Below are positions 25,389 to 34,328 of a DNA stretch of 64,000 nucleotides, in pieces. Made by a program: the position numbers and the translations under genes. The stretch spans positions 124,001 to 188,000 of the forward strand of contig JACKAO010000002.1 of NCBI GenBank assembly GCA_020635035.1, in the 5' to 3' direction. Each line of letters begins with the position of its first letter. The stretch's first letter is position 1. The notes beneath the pieces are model-generated. The model saw only the letters and a list, made by a program, of their open reading frames with translations. It was not told the origin of the DNA and did not search any database. The DNA is from Calditrichia bacterium. GTDB taxonomy: Bacteria; Calditrichota; Calditrichia; Calditrichales; J004.

Positions 25389-26662
25389 ATTTCTTTAAAT
25401 CTTGAAATAGCTGAGTTATAAAATACTATATAATCTTGCAGCAACGTTTTATGCTCTTTTGTAAAAGCCCCGGGTGATTTATTTTCAAGACTAAGCATTC
25501 CAATTGTATCATTGTTAACAACTATTGGCACTGCTAAAAATGATCTTAATCCAAAATTTGATTTTTCAGAATTTGAAAACCGGGGGATAAAATATCCGTC
25601 TTTTTCAATATCGTCAAGAAGATACAATTTTTGATTCTTAATAACTTTCCCACATAAACCTTCTTCCAGATTGAACATACTGCCATCTTTTAATGAATCT
25701 GTCTGCCCTATCGTTTTATATATTTTTGCAGTTTTAACATTTTCCTGGTCAATAAATGCAATAGTTAGTTTATGGGCTTCAAAAAATCTTGATAAAAAGT
25801 CAATAAATACAGATGTAAGATTCTCAAGAGAATCCGCCTGATTCATTTGTGTCGCTAATGAAAGAAATGCAGATTCTTTATCTAAACTTTTTGCATACGT
25901 TTGTTGTTTTAATAGGTTTAAAATTACATATTGCGTACTAAAACTAACCTGAGCTGGAAGCTTTAACTCTTCTTCATTAAAAAAGCCATTGGCTGGCGCA
26001 TCAAAAACCCAGTATATCTTCTGGTCTCCAATAATTTTTGTTATCATACACAATACAGATCCAGGAGAATAATCATCCTGATAAAAAGGCATTATCGATG
26101 AATTAGCAGTAAGATTGTTTTCAATCAGAATATCATGTTCATGATTTTCCAACAATTTAATAATGTTTGGAATTGCATCCGTTTCTTTCCATTCAATATT
26201 TGGTTTGATTTTCTTATAAAGAAGATTAACCCCCTTTTGAGACGAAGGAAGAAAGATATATCCATTCTGGGGAAGGAAAAAGTTAAATAAAATTTCGAAT
26301 TGGCTTAATAAAAATGAATTTAGTGAAAGGTTTGAATCTTTGAGCAGCGTAATTAAATCAATTTGATCTGTATTGATACTATCAAAACTTTTTGAATCAA
26401 ATTGTGTGACAGACTCACTTTTATTTTGGGTGGGGGCACTATCATTCTTATCAATTATTACTTCGGTTTCATCATTCTGCAAATAATTCTTATACAGAAA
26501 ATAACCTAAGGTGAAGAATAATAATATTTTAAAAATTATATTACCGGTTTCACCCCAAAATTCAAAGGTTAGGAAAAAACCTAACAATGATAAAATCAGG
26601 ATAATAATATAGTGATACACATGAAAATCCTTAATCTTTCTAAAAAAGTTAAGGAGATTCAT
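25376..26662 (-). CDS. Membrane-anchored GAF-domain protein
   Basis: Two N-terminal membrane helices (about 14-34 and 40-55) are followed by an acidic linker, an unrecognised middle region (about 75-240) and a C-terminal GAF domain (about 265-425, with SFLAVPIVVNNDTIGMLSLENK). No kinase or cyclase output is attached. It would sense a small ligand or redox state at the membrane. ATG 26662 is used; a TTG at 26674 adds four residues. It is the third gene after an ECF sigma factor and its anti-sigma factor, which suggests a stress-signalling role. Confidence 0.8.
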   Translation of the reverse strand: MNLLNFFRKIKDFHVYHYIIILILSLLGFFLTFEFWGETGNIIFKILLFFTLGYFLYKNYLQNDETEVIIDKNDSAPTQNKSESVTQFDSKSFDSINTDQIDLITLLKDSNLSLNSFLLSQFEILFNFFLPQNGYIFLPSSQKGVNLLYKKIKPNIEWKETDAIPNIIKLLENHEHDILIENNLTANSSIMPFYQDDYSPGSVLCMITKIIGDQKIYWVFDAPANGFFNEEELKLPAQVSFSTQYVILNLLKQQTYAKSLDKESAFLSLATQMNQADSLENLTSVFIDFLSRFFEAHKLTIAFIDQENVKTAKIYKTIGQTDSLKDGSMFNLEEGLCGKVIKNQKLYLLDDIEKDGYFIPRFSNSEKSNFGLRSFLAVPIVVNNDTIGMLSLENKSPGAFTKEHKTLLQDYIVFYNSAISRFKEIKKG

Positions 26663-26689
26663 ATTTAAAACCAAAAATTAGTATCGTTA

Positions 26690-27220
26690 TTATTTTTGCT
26701 CTTCACCCGCTAAATGGATTTTGGAATCATCAATTACCTCGGGCACTCTGCTTAAACTATCAGCAACATTTTCTTTTTCAAGACCTGCTTGTTTTGGCTG
26801 ATCTGCCGGAATTTGCAACTTATGTCCCGGGTTTCCACTTCCGATTGTCGATGATGGCATTATTCCTTCATCAACAGCTGTTTGATTTCCAATATCAGTA
26901 AAAATAAACATATACAAAGCCGCCATTAAAACTGTTCCTGAAAAAGCTAACGATAAACCTTTTTTATTAAGTGAATATTGTCTATCAGGAAGAGTGTTAC
27001 TTTGGATTATTTTATTCCGAAGATTTATATCGAAATCCGTGGATGCAGTAAGAACTTGCAGATTCTTTATTTGTCTTTGTAATGCAGCAGACTCTGTAAA
27101 AATTTTATTGCATTCAGGGTCGGAGTCAAGATGCTGATCAACTTCTTTTTTTAGGTTGGGCTCTAAAGTTCCATCCAGGTAATCTGTAAGTAAAGCTTTT
27201 GTTTTGTCACAACTAATCAT
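26690..27220 (-). CDS. Putative anti-sigma factor (zinc-finger/ZAS type)
   Basis: A 176-residue protein. The N-terminal domain resembles anti-sigma ZAS/zf-HC2 domains (LLTDYLDGTLEPNLKKEVDQHLDSDPECNKIF). It has H30 and C37, but the usual second Cys of the H-x3-C-x2-C site is not evident, so zinc binding is uncertain. A single membrane helix is at about 89-109, and the periplasmic tail is polar. It is encoded 20 bases after the ECF sigma gene, the standard arrangement. It should hold that sigma factor at the membrane. Confidence 0.85.
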   Translation of the reverse strand: MISCDKTKALLTDYLDGTLEPNLKKEVDQHLDSDPECNKIFTESAALQRQIKNLQVLTASTDFDINLRNKIIQSNTLPDRQYSLNKKGLSLAFSGTVLMAALYMFIFTDIGNQTAVDEGIMPSSTIGSGNPGHKLQIPADQPKQAGLEKENVADSLSRVPEVIDDSKIHLAGEEQK

Positions 27221-27240
27221 AGGCGCAAATCCCTGAGTTT

Positions 27241-27855
27241 TTATGATACATCTTTCATTATTTTTTTCAGATTTACTTGTAGTTTCAAACGTGCCCTGTT
27301 TACGCGTGATTTCACTGTTCCCAGCGGAATATTCACAATTTGTGAGATTTCTTCGTATGAAAAACCTTGTATATCACGCAATAAAATTACCTGTTTAAAT
27401 TTTGGTGACAGCTTATCAATTGCTCTTTGAATTTCGGTATCTGTAATAACAGCATTTGCATGTTTATCCGGTGTAATTCCTTTATCTGGCAATTCATAAT
27501 CTTTTTCTGTTGCCATAAAATTATGAATTGAAAACAAATTGCGTCTTTTTCTTTTTCTTAATTCTGTTTTCGCAAGATTTCCGGCAATTGTATAAATCCA
27601 TGTTGAAAACTTGGCAATTTCCTTGTAATAGTGTTTGTTTTTATACAGTCTTAAGAATGTTTCCTGTAAAATATCTTCCGAATCTGTTCTATCTCCGACA
27701 AACCTGAAAATGAAATTCATCAGGGGGTCGCGATATCTTTTTACAAGCAAATCAAATGCATATTCATCACCTTCCTGAAAGCGGGCTATTAGCTGCTCGT
27801 CAGTAGGTTCTTCTGTCTTTTTGATGCTTGTAGTATCTTTATCTGTTAATGTCAT
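27241..27855 (-). CDS. ECF-type RNA polymerase sigma factor
   Basis: A 204-residue RpoE-like sigma factor. Region 2 is FDLLVKRYRDPLMNFIFRFVGDRTDSEDILQETFLRLY, with the DA/SEDILQE signature. It has FSTWIYTIAGNLAKTELRKRKRR and region 4 (KLSPKFKQVILLRDIQGFSYEEISQIVNIPLGTVKSRVNRAR). It is followed by its probable anti-sigma factor and a GAF protein. GGAAC-N17-GTTA just upstream could be its own promoter. Confidence 0.95.
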   Translation of the reverse strand: MTLTDKDTTSIKKTEEPTDEQLIARFQEGDEYAFDLLVKRYRDPLMNFIFRFVGDRTDSEDILQETFLRLYKNKHYYKEIAKFSTWIYTIAGNLAKTELRKRKRRNLFSIHNFMATEKDYELPDKGITPDKHANAVITDTEIQRAIDKLSPKFKQVILLRDIQGFSYEEISQIVNIPLGTVKSRVNRARLKLQVNLKKIMKDVS

Positions 27856-27871
27856 TCTGACAATCGCCTTT

Positions 27872-27898
27872 TTAACATTAGTGTTTTCTTATAGTTCC
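27872..27898 (-). promoter_or_regulatory. Possible ECF-type autoregulatory promoter
   Basis: On the minus strand, GGAAC (27898-27894) and GTTAA (27876-27872) are 17 bases apart, resembling the GGAAC/GTC-type pairs used by RpoE-like factors. The implied leader to the ATG at 27855 is short. The assignment rests on pattern and context only. Confidence 0.3.
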
Positions 27899-27933
27899 AA
27901 AAAAACAACTAAAAAGTAAAATAAATTATATAC

Positions 27934-28926
27934 CTATTGTCTGCAAATATTGTAACACAGAGATTGCATTGTAATCCAATCATCCTGGCCCGAGCTTTTA
28001 ATAGATTTATCGGCCGTTTGTAATAATTTAATACAATTCTCCAATCCGCTTACATTAAAATTATTTAAACTTGAGCTTACCTCTTTAAACTGAAAATCTG
28101 AAAGTCTCATCTCCTTCAATATTTGTGATTGACTTGTACCAGATGCTCGAAGTTTTGCAGCTATTAATGCTTTCTTAAAAAAACTATATATAATTGATAC
28201 GATCAAATTAATATTTTCCCCCGTATCCATAATATTTTTTGCAATCAAAAAACTTCTTTTAATGTTTTTTTCAGCTAAGGCTTTTTGCAATGTAAATATG
28301 TTATATTCTTTAGACATACCTGTGACGGCAATTATTTCATCTCCTGAGATTTCAGAGCTATCTCCCTTAAACTCTGCAACTTTTTCCAATTCATGCTGGA
28401 TTGTAAGAAGATTAGAGCCGGCATACTCTGCAAGCATGGAGATTGCTTCCATTGATATTTGAATATTTTGTCGTTGTGCATAACCTTTTATCCAACTAAC
28501 AATTTTATATTCCGGGATGGGTTTACAATCTACGAAAGCTGCTTTCTCACGAACTTCTTTGAAAAACGTCGATTTCCCTAATTCTTCAGCCGACAAAACC
28601 AGAATATTTGATTTTTGCGGATTTTCAAGATATTTACTAAATGTTTCAGAATCTGCCATCTTAATTTTGGAAAACTCGCGCACAACAACCAATTTGTATT
28701 CTGAAAGCATAGGATAGGAAAGACTGGCATTTACAACTTCCGCAAGATTGTTTTCGCTACCATACAAAACTATCCTGTTCAAACTGCGGGAAGATGCATC
28801 GGAAAAAAGTGAATGTGACAGGTTGTTTATAATTTGATCATGAAAATATTTTTCTTTTCCAACCAGCAGATAAACCGGCTTAAACTCTCTTTTCTCAATA
28901 AGTTGTAATACGTCTTCAGTTGTCAT
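27934..28926 (-). CDS. holA: DNA polymerase III delta subunit
   Basis: A 330-residue HolA-type delta subunit. The N-terminus has PVYLLVGKEKYFHDQIIN (the delta motif in place of Walker A). NASLSYPMLSEYKLVVVREF, NILVLSAEELGKSTFFKEV, ISMEAISMLAEYAGSNLLTIQHELEKV and ALAEKNIKRSFLIAKNIM follow, in family order. Delta opens the sliding clamp within the clamp loader. The start overlaps the end of the NSS transporter gene by 11 bases, so the two are cotranscribed. A delta'-type gene lies at 15094. Confidence 0.92.
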   Translation of the reverse strand: MTTEDVLQLIEKREFKPVYLLVGKEKYFHDQIINNLSHSLFSDASSRSLNRIVLYGSENNLAEVVNASLSYPMLSEYKLVVVREFSKIKMADSETFSKYLENPQKSNILVLSAEELGKSTFFKEVREKAAFVDCKPIPEYKIVSWIKGYAQRQNIQISMEAISMLAEYAGSNLLTIQHELEKVAEFKGDSSEISGDEIIAVTGMSKEYNIFTLQKALAEKNIKRSFLIAKNIMDTGENINLIVSIIYSFFKKALIAAKLRASGTSQSQILKEMRLSDFQFKEVSSSLNNFNVSGLENCIKLLQTADKSIKSSGQDDWITMQSLCYNICRQ

Positions 28927-30376
28927 TTTTTGACATCATCCAGTTGTTAAATATATTATTTAAAAGGAGACCGATAGCAATAATAATTCCCCATTGTAAA
29001 AATGTGGTTGCAATACTATAGCTTTCGAAAATATCCCAGGAACTATCCGGTAACCATGAAACGGACTGATATAACCACCAACCGAGCATTGCTAAAAATT
29101 CCACCGGAATAATCAAATAAAACAGAACCTTAAAAATTAGGGAGTAAGCTTTCTTGTTTTTTTGTGGTTGCAACCATTCATCAACAAATTTTTGGACGCC
29201 AATTTTTATAACAAGTACTGCAAATAGCGCTCCGCTTACCATCAAACCTAATCCCCAGACCCAATCCTGGTTGTTAAAAAATTTCATCGACATTGCTGAA
29301 GGCAACCCGGCAAAAGCTGTAATACCTGCAATTAGAAGAATTGCTTTTTTCCGTGATATGCCAAAATCCATAACAACCCTGGATGCCAGTTCCAGCATAG
29401 AAATAAGACTTGAAAGAGCTGCAAAGAAAAGTGAAAGAAAAAAGATTGTTGAAAAAATCCCGCCACCAGACATTTGAGAGAACAATTTCGGGATTGCTAT
29501 AAATGCCAAACCCTGGTTTCCTGAAGCCAATACCTGGCCTGCTGCTTCGGTTGAGAGACTTAATGCAAAAACCGTGGGGATTATAACCAATCCTGCAAAT
29601 ATGGAAGCCATATTATTACCAAGACCGGTTATAAAAACATTACCGATCAACCCTTTGCGACTTTTTGCATAAACAGCATATGTTAAGATTAATCCCCAAC
29701 CCGCACCGGTAGACCATGCTGACTGAGACAATCCTTCGAGCCAAATTTTATAATCGAGCAATTTATCAACGTCAATTGCAAAAAGATAATGAAGCCCTAT
29801 ATCAGAATTATCCAGATTTAAAGCTTTAATTGCTGATACTATTAACAAGCCATAGAGAATGGGTATAATAATCTTAGAGAATCTTTCAATTCCTTTAACA
29901 ATCCCAAGATAAATAAACGTTGCTGCAATAAACAATGCCAGCAAATGAAAGAGTGATGGTTGTAAAAATGAATCCGTATAAGTTGTCCAAAAACTTCCAT
30001 GATCTATATTATTAAGATTATCTGTAACCGCCAATACAAAATATTTCAAACTCCAGCCGCTGACCACTGAATAATAAAACATGATCGCTGAAGTGCAAAA
30101 AGCAACAAACCAGCCCATCCAGGTATATCGCTTACCAAGTGCATCAGAGAATGCTCCTAAAACACCTTTTTTGGTTTTTATACCAACTGAAAATTCAACA
30201 AGTAGTAATGGAATAGACCACAAAAACAAAAAGATAAACCAGGGAATGATAAATGAGCCACCGTATTGTCCCGCTAATCTGGGGAAACGCCAGATATTGC
30301 CCGCACCTATAGCCATTCCAAGTGTTGCAGCAATCAATCCAAACCGCGAAGTAAATGATTCTACTTTATCAGACAT
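28916..30376 (-). CDS. Sodium-dependent transporter (NSS/SNF family)
   Basis: A 486-residue, about 12-helix NSS (LeuT-fold) transporter. The N-terminal signature is FTSRFGLIAATLGMAIGAGNIWRFPRLAGQYGG (residues 8-40), whose GAGN/WRFP residues bind Na+ and substrate. PWFIFLFLWSIPLLLVEFSVG follows. Helix 6 is WSTGAGWGLILTYAVYA. Family members import amino acids or related amines with Na+; the substrate is not predictable here. No clear Shine-Dalgarno is seen. It is divergent from the glutaredoxin gene across a 400-base gap. Confidence 0.93.
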   Translation of the reverse strand: MSDKVESFTSRFGLIAATLGMAIGAGNIWRFPRLAGQYGGSFIIPWFIFLFLWSIPLLLVEFSVGIKTKKGVLGAFSDALGKRYTWMGWFVAFCTSAIMFYYSVVSGWSLKYFVLAVTDNLNNIDHGSFWTTYTDSFLQPSLFHLLALFIAATFIYLGIVKGIERFSKIIIPILYGLLIVSAIKALNLDNSDIGLHYLFAIDVDKLLDYKIWLEGLSQSAWSTGAGWGLILTYAVYAKSRKGLIGNVFITGLGNNMASIFAGLVIIPTVFALSLSTEAAGQVLASGNQGLAFIAIPKLFSQMSGGGIFSTIFFLSLFFAALSSLISMLELASRVVMDFGISRKKAILLIAGITAFAGLPSAMSMKFFNNQDWVWGLGLMVSGALFAVLVIKIGVQKFVDEWLQPQKNKKAYSLIFKVLFYLIIPVEFLAMLGWWLYQSVSWLPDSSWDIFESYSIATTFLQWGIIIAIGLLLNNIFNNWMMSKNDN

Positions 30377-30778
30377 AAGTTTTACCAGGGAAATTATGAA
30401 TTATCTAGACAGAAAAATATGCACAATCTGATTTTCAGAAAGCAAAACAATATAATCTATTTAAATTATGCCTTTTATACAATATGATGATTTATCATCA
30501 AGAAACGTAACCTGCCGGTTCAAATTTCATCAAAACTAATGATTTTAATGCAAAGGATATTCGATCTGAGTAATAATATCAGGAAAAGCTTTGGAAAATT
30601 GATAAAAGATGTCCGGCTTATTCCTTGACATTATTTGGATGACTATTTAAATTATAAGTCACATTTTTTTACCTGATCAAAGATCCTTTGATTTAAAATA
30701 ACAACAAATTAAGGATTTTCGGCTCAGGTTTTTTTATGCTGAGCTGACATTTTGCTAACTTACACAAGAGGTATAAAA
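30377..30778. other. Intergenic region with promoter-like boxes and two hairpins
   Basis: No convincing gene is seen. It holds a sigma-70-like TTGACA (30625-30630) and TAAATT (30648-30653) 17 bases apart, pointing toward the glutaredoxin gene. Two inverted repeats follow: ATCAAAG-ATC-CTTTGAT (30676-30692), and GCTCAG/CTGAGC with a T-rich loop (30722-30744). The latter ends about 35 bases before the glutaredoxin ATG and could act in the leader RNA. No CIRCE element is present. Confidence 0.5.
30625..30653 (+). promoter_or_regulatory. Sigma-70-like promoter for glutaredoxin-groES
   Basis: TTGACA at 30625 is a perfect -35 box, with TAAATT 17 bases downstream as a fair -10. The transcript would include both hairpins in a leader of about 120 bases before ATG 30779. 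Because primary sigma factors of some FCB bacteria use different boxes, the match is only suggestive. Confidence 0.45.
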
Positions 30779-31030
30779 ATGCAGGCAAAACCAGCTCCAA
30801 AAGTTATAATGTTTACAACGCCGACTTGTTCTTTTTGTACATTAGCTAAACGCTATTTTAATGAAAAAAACATCCGCTTTAAAGAAGTTGATGTATCAAG
30901 AAATCCTTCAGCAGCGATGGATTTACAAAAAAGAACTGGTCAGACAGGCGTTCCGGTGATCTTGATTAACAACCGGCCAATTGTAGGATTTGATAAACCA
31001 AAAATTAATAAAATGCTTGATTTGAAATAA
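30779..31030 (+). CDS. Glutaredoxin/NrdH-like redoxin
   Basis: An 83-residue thioredoxin-fold protein. The redox motif is CSFC in MFTTPTCSFCTLAKRYF. The cis-Pro segment is GVPVILINNRPIVGFDK. ATG 30779 is preferred because AGAGGT lies nine bases upstream; an earlier ATG at 30752 adds nine residues. The CxxC in a short redoxin fits NrdH/YruB-type proteins that reduce protein disulfides. It lies nine bases before groES, so the two appear to be coexpressed. Confidence 0.9.
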   Translation: MQAKPAPKVIMFTTPTCSFCTLAKRYFNEKNIRFKEVDVSRNPSAAMDLQKRTGQTGVPVILINNRPIVGFDKPKINKMLDLK

Positions 31031-31039
31031 GGAGGAAAA

Positions 31040-31315
31040 GTGAATATTCAACCATTAGACGATCGTGTTTTAATTGAAAAAGCTGCCGATTCCGGAGAGC
31101 AAAAAGTAGGATCTATTATCATTCCGGACACTGCAGCAAAAGAAAAGCCAACCATGGGTAAAGTTGTTGCTGTCGGAACAGATGAAGATCTGAAAGAAAA
31201 CATTAAAGCCGGTGACACTATTATTTATTCTAAATATGCCGGCGATGAAATCAAAGTTGATGACAAAGAATATATGATCATCCAACGCAGCGATATTTTA
31301 GCTATCGTAAAATAA
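31040..31315 (+). CDS. groS: Co-chaperonin GroES
   Basis: A 91-residue GroES from a GTG start with GGAGG just upstream. Conserved parts: IQPLDDRVLIE, the mobile loop SGEQKVGSIIIPDTAAKEKPTMGKVVAVG, AGDTIIYSKYAGDEIKVDDKEYMI and RSDILAIVK. It caps GroEL to close the folding chamber. No groEL follows: a terminator and ptsI come next, so GroEL must be encoded elsewhere. The neighbour is a redoxin. Confidence 0.95.
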   Translation: MNIQPLDDRVLIEKAADSGEQKVGSIIIPDTAAKEKPTMGKVVAVGTDEDLKENIKAGDTIIYSKYAGDEIKVDDKEYMIIQRSDILAIVK

Positions 31316-31320
31316 TTTAA

Positions 31321-31346
31321 AAGGGCTGTAAAAGGCCCTTTTTTTG
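31321..31346 (+). terminator. Rho-independent terminator after groES
   Basis: AAGGGC and GCCCTT pair around an 8-base loop and are followed by a T run. It starts six bases after the groES stop codon and ends the glutaredoxin-groES transcript. Confidence 0.88.
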
Positions 31347-31441
31347 TTTCTCGCATTTCCTTCCAAAAATATTTATATTTTTACTTAGATTAATTAATCA
31401 TTTTCCCTTTGGTTTATCTTCTATAACTATACAGGTAGCCT

Positions 31442-33178
31442 GTGTCTGAAGATCTTCAACTCCAAAATCAAACATTCCACGGAATTTCCGTTTCCGAAGG
31501 AATCGGTTTTGGTAAAATTGTAATTTACCGTACAGATTTTGATGATGTTACTGAATACACAATCGGGCCGGAAAGAATAATCGATGAGATTGACCGTTAT
31601 TCAGCAGCCGTGAACGAAGTTAATCTAATATTTATGAACAACCAGAAACGGGTTGCCCGTGAAATTGGCCTTGAAAACGCCAAGATTTACGAAACCTACC
31701 ACATGATCCTGGACGATCCATTTTTCCAGGACGAAATACCTTCTGCTATCCGCGCTGAAAATAAAAATGCAGAATATATTATTTGTTCAAAATTGTCATT
31801 TTATGAGAAGCATTTTAATACGATTCAGGACGAATATCTCCGTGAAAGAATTTTTGATATCCGGGGCGTCAGTCGCAGGTTGATATATCATTTGTTGCAA
31901 GGTGAATACCCGGACCAGGTGGAAAGTGATGGCGCTAATATTATTGTTGCACGGGAATTGACTCCTGCTGACTCCATTCATTTTCATCACAAAAGCCTGA
32001 AAGGCCTGATAACGGAATTTGGCGGGAGAACAAGTCATGCTGCAATCCTGGCAAGATCGATGGAAGTACCTGCGGTTGTGGGTGTAAAAGATTTATTAAA
32101 AAAGGTTGTGGCGGGATCAGAAGCCATTGTTGACGGCTCTGAAGGAACCTTGATTGTAAATCCGAATCAGGAAAAAAAGAATTTTTACCTGCTTAAAAAA
32201 GAACAATATGCGCGTCGTGCAGAAGACTTGATTCGCGGATTAGGAATTCCGATTCAAAACCTGCCTGATCGAAAAATAAACCTTTTGGCAAATATTAACG
32301 AACCCAGTGAAATCGGTCTTGCACATAAATATAAAGCCGATGGAGTTGGACTTTTCAGGACTGAATTACAATTCATCGCTAAAGAACAGTTTTTAAATGA
32401 AGAAGAACAGTTTGTTATATATAAAGATCTTATTGAAAAATTTAACAGTAAGGAAGTGGTCATTCGCGTTTTAGATCTGGGTGGTGATAAATTTTTACCT
32501 TTTGCTGATCTGCACAGAGAATCCAATCCCTTTCTTGGCTGGCGTTCTATCCGTATTCTGCTGATGGAAACAGAAATTTTTAAAACCCAGTTACGGGCAA
32601 TATTCAGAGCTTCCGCATTCGGAAATGCAAAAATTCTTATACCCATGATCTCCAGCCGCGAAGAAATAATCGCCAGTAAAAAAATTATAGAAGAAGTAAA
32701 AGCAGAATTAGCGGCAAAGCATTTTGATTTTAATCAGCAGATACCTGTCGGTGTTATGATTGAAATCCCTTCCGCGGCCATTGCTATTGACAGTTTTATT
32801 AATGATATAGATTTTATCAGCATTGGCACAAATGATCTGATTCAGTACACATTAGCCGTGGACAGAAACAATGAAAAAGTTGCAAATTTTTACCAACCCT
32901 TGAATCCGGGAGTTATACATTTAATTAAACGTGTAGCAGACTCCTGCAATGCACACAACATCCCTTTTTCTGTGTGTGGTGAAATGGCAGGTGATCCGCT
33001 TTACACGCAATTATTACTGTCTCTTGGAATAAATGATTTTAGTATGCAACCTGTTTCAATTCCACGCATTAAAGATGTAGTTCTAAAAACGACAGCCGAA
33101 CGTTTGGAAGCTATCAGAAACAAAGTAGATGATTGTATAAGTGTTAATGAACTACACGAATTTTTGTGTGATGTTTAA
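31442..33178 (+). CDS. ptsI: Phosphoenolpyruvate-protein phosphotransferase (PTS enzyme I)
   Basis: A 578-residue enzyme I from a GTG start with AGGTAG seven bases upstream. The N-terminal HPr-binding/phospho-His domain has GGRTSHAAILARS with H199 as the phosphoacceptor. The PEP-binding barrel has GVGLFRTELQFI, DLGGDKFLPF and NPFLGWRSIR. SIGTNDLIQYTLAVDRNN comes next, and the catalytic Cys is in SVCGEMAGDP. It transfers phosphate from PEP to HPr. No HPr or enzyme II gene is nearby, so it may serve sugar uptake or a regulatory PTS encoded elsewhere. Confidence 0.95.
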   Translation: MSEDLQLQNQTFHGISVSEGIGFGKIVIYRTDFDDVTEYTIGPERIIDEIDRYSAAVNEVNLIFMNNQKRVAREIGLENAKIYETYHMILDDPFFQDEIPSAIRAENKNAEYIICSKLSFYEKHFNTIQDEYLRERIFDIRGVSRRLIYHLLQGEYPDQVESDGANIIVARELTPADSIHFHHKSLKGLITEFGGRTSHAAILARSMEVPAVVGVKDLLKKVVAGSEAIVDGSEGTLIVNPNQEKKNFYLLKKEQYARRAEDLIRGLGIPIQNLPDRKINLLANINEPSEIGLAHKYKADGVGLFRTELQFIAKEQFLNEEEQFVIYKDLIEKFNSKEVVIRVLDLGGDKFLPFADLHRESNPFLGWRSIRILLMETEIFKTQLRAIFRASAFGNAKILIPMISSREEIIASKKIIEEVKAELAAKHFDFNQQIPVGVMIEIPSAAIAIDSFINDIDFISIGTNDLIQYTLAVDRNNEKVANFYQPLNPGVIHLIKRVADSCNAHNIPFSVCGEMAGDPLYTQLLLSLGINDFSMQPVSIPRIKDVVLKTTAERLEAIRNKVDDCISVNELHEFLCDV

Positions 33179-33192
33179 AGAAAAGGATCAAG

Positions 33193-33537
33193 ATGCGAAA
33201 CTTAATAATAAAATTTTTTATCAATGCTGCAGCACTTTGGGTTGTTGATAAATTATTCAGCGGAATCTGGTTCGAAGATACAAACGCCTTGATTATTACG
33301 GCCATTGTTTTTGGTTTATTAAATGCTTTTATCAAACCGGTTCTTATAATTTTCACACTTCCTATTAATCTTCTTTCGCTTGGGCTTTTTACGCTTATTA
33401 TCAATGCTATTATTCTTGAGCTTGCTGACTTCTGGATAACGGATTTTTATATTTCAGGTTTTGGGATTGCCGTTCTTGCTTCTATAGTTATAAGTGTAAT
33501 TAGCATAGTTTTAAATAATATGTTAAAAGAAAAATAA
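33193..33537 (+). CDS. Phage holin family IV / 4-TM membrane protein
   Basis: A 114-residue protein with four hydrophobic helices (roughly 5-20, 30-50, 55-75, 88-110). It has the family-typical FGLLNAFIKPVLIIFTLPINLLSLGLFTLIINAIIL. These chromosomal proteins are annotated by fold similarity to mycobacterial holins, but no lysis role is implied. AAAGGA precedes the ATG. It sits 14 bases after ptsI and 11 before the next gene, so probably in one transcript. Confidence 0.88.
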   Translation: MRNLIIKFFINAAALWVVDKLFSGIWFEDTNALIITAIVFGLLNAFIKPVLIIFTLPINLLSLGLFTLIINAIILELADFWITDFYISGFGIAVLASIVISVISIVLNNMLKEK

Positions 33538-33548
33538 AGGTAAGGTAA

Positions 33549-34280
33549 ATGCGCACAGCAAACCCTGTATTAAAAAGTAAAGCTTTTGATGTAAGCGGTA
33601 GTTATTCCGAACCGATGACAATTAATGGTGTTGTAAATAAATCTGCTGCTTTGCTGGGAATTCTGATTCTTTCTGCTTATTGGATCTGGGATAAATTTTA
33701 CACCAATATGGTTATGGGTGAGATAAGCACCTATATGTTTGTCGGTATTTTGGGCGGTCTGGTTGTTGCTCTTATTACCACTTTTAAACCCAACTATTCT
33801 ATGTATACTGCCCCATTATATGCATTACTCGAGGGATTAGCACTCGGTGGAATTTCCGCTTTTCTTGAGGCACGCTATCCAGGAATTGTGATTCAGGCAG
33901 TAGCTCTAACTTTTGCAACTCTGTTCAGCTTACTTGCAGCTTACCGATCGGGCTTAATCCGCGTTACCGAAAATTTTAAATTAATGGTAACGGCAGCAAC
34001 CGGCGGGATTTTTATTGTTTATATGCTCAGTTTTGTCCTGAATCTTTTCGGTACACAAATTCCATTTATCCACGACAGTGGTTTGATAGGTATAATATTT
34101 AGTCTGGTTGTGGTTGCTGTTGCAGCGATGAACCTTGTTCTAGATTTTGATTTCATAGAACAGGGAGCAGAAAAAGGCGCCCCAAAATTTATGGAATGGT
34201 ATGCCGCTTTTGGACTACTTGTCACCCTAGTTTGGTTATACCTTGAAATATTACGCCTGTTATCTAAATCCAGACGCTAA
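33549..34280 (+). CDS. Bax inhibitor-1/YccA family membrane protein
   Basis: A 243-residue protein with seven predicted helices. It carries the Bax1-I subgroup N-terminus MRTANPVLKSKAFD and MTINGVVNKSAALLGILIL. Later come YALLEGLALGGISAFLE and the C-terminal acidic pair in NLVLDFDFIEQGAEKGAPKFMEWYAAFGLLVTLVWLYLEILRLL. The C-terminal Asp residues resemble the pH/Ca2+ sensor of the family. Its role in bacteria is unclear; some members leak Ca2+ or interact with FtsH. AAGGTAA precedes the ATG. Confidence 0.92.
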   Translation: MRTANPVLKSKAFDVSGSYSEPMTINGVVNKSAALLGILILSAYWIWDKFYTNMVMGEISTYMFVGILGGLVVALITTFKPNYSMYTAPLYALLEGLALGGISAFLEARYPGIVIQAVALTFATLFSLLAAYRSGLIRVTENFKLMVTAATGGIFIVYMLSFVLNLFGTQIPFIHDSGLIGIIFSLVVVAVAAMNLVLDFDFIEQGAEKGAPKFMEWYAAFGLLVTLVWLYLEILRLLSKSRR

Positions 34281-34328
34281 ACATAAATTGCTTCTATCCA
34301 GTAGCAGCCTTCTAAAACAGGATTTTTA

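Noticed and set aside
30377..30778. CIRCE-type heat-shock operator upstream of groES
   Set aside because: No TTAGCACTC-N9-GAGTGCTAA-like repeat is present; the hairpins seen have different sequences.
32824..32829. TGGCAC, possible second sigma-54 -24 box
   Set aside because: It lies inside ptsI and has no TTGC at the right distance.
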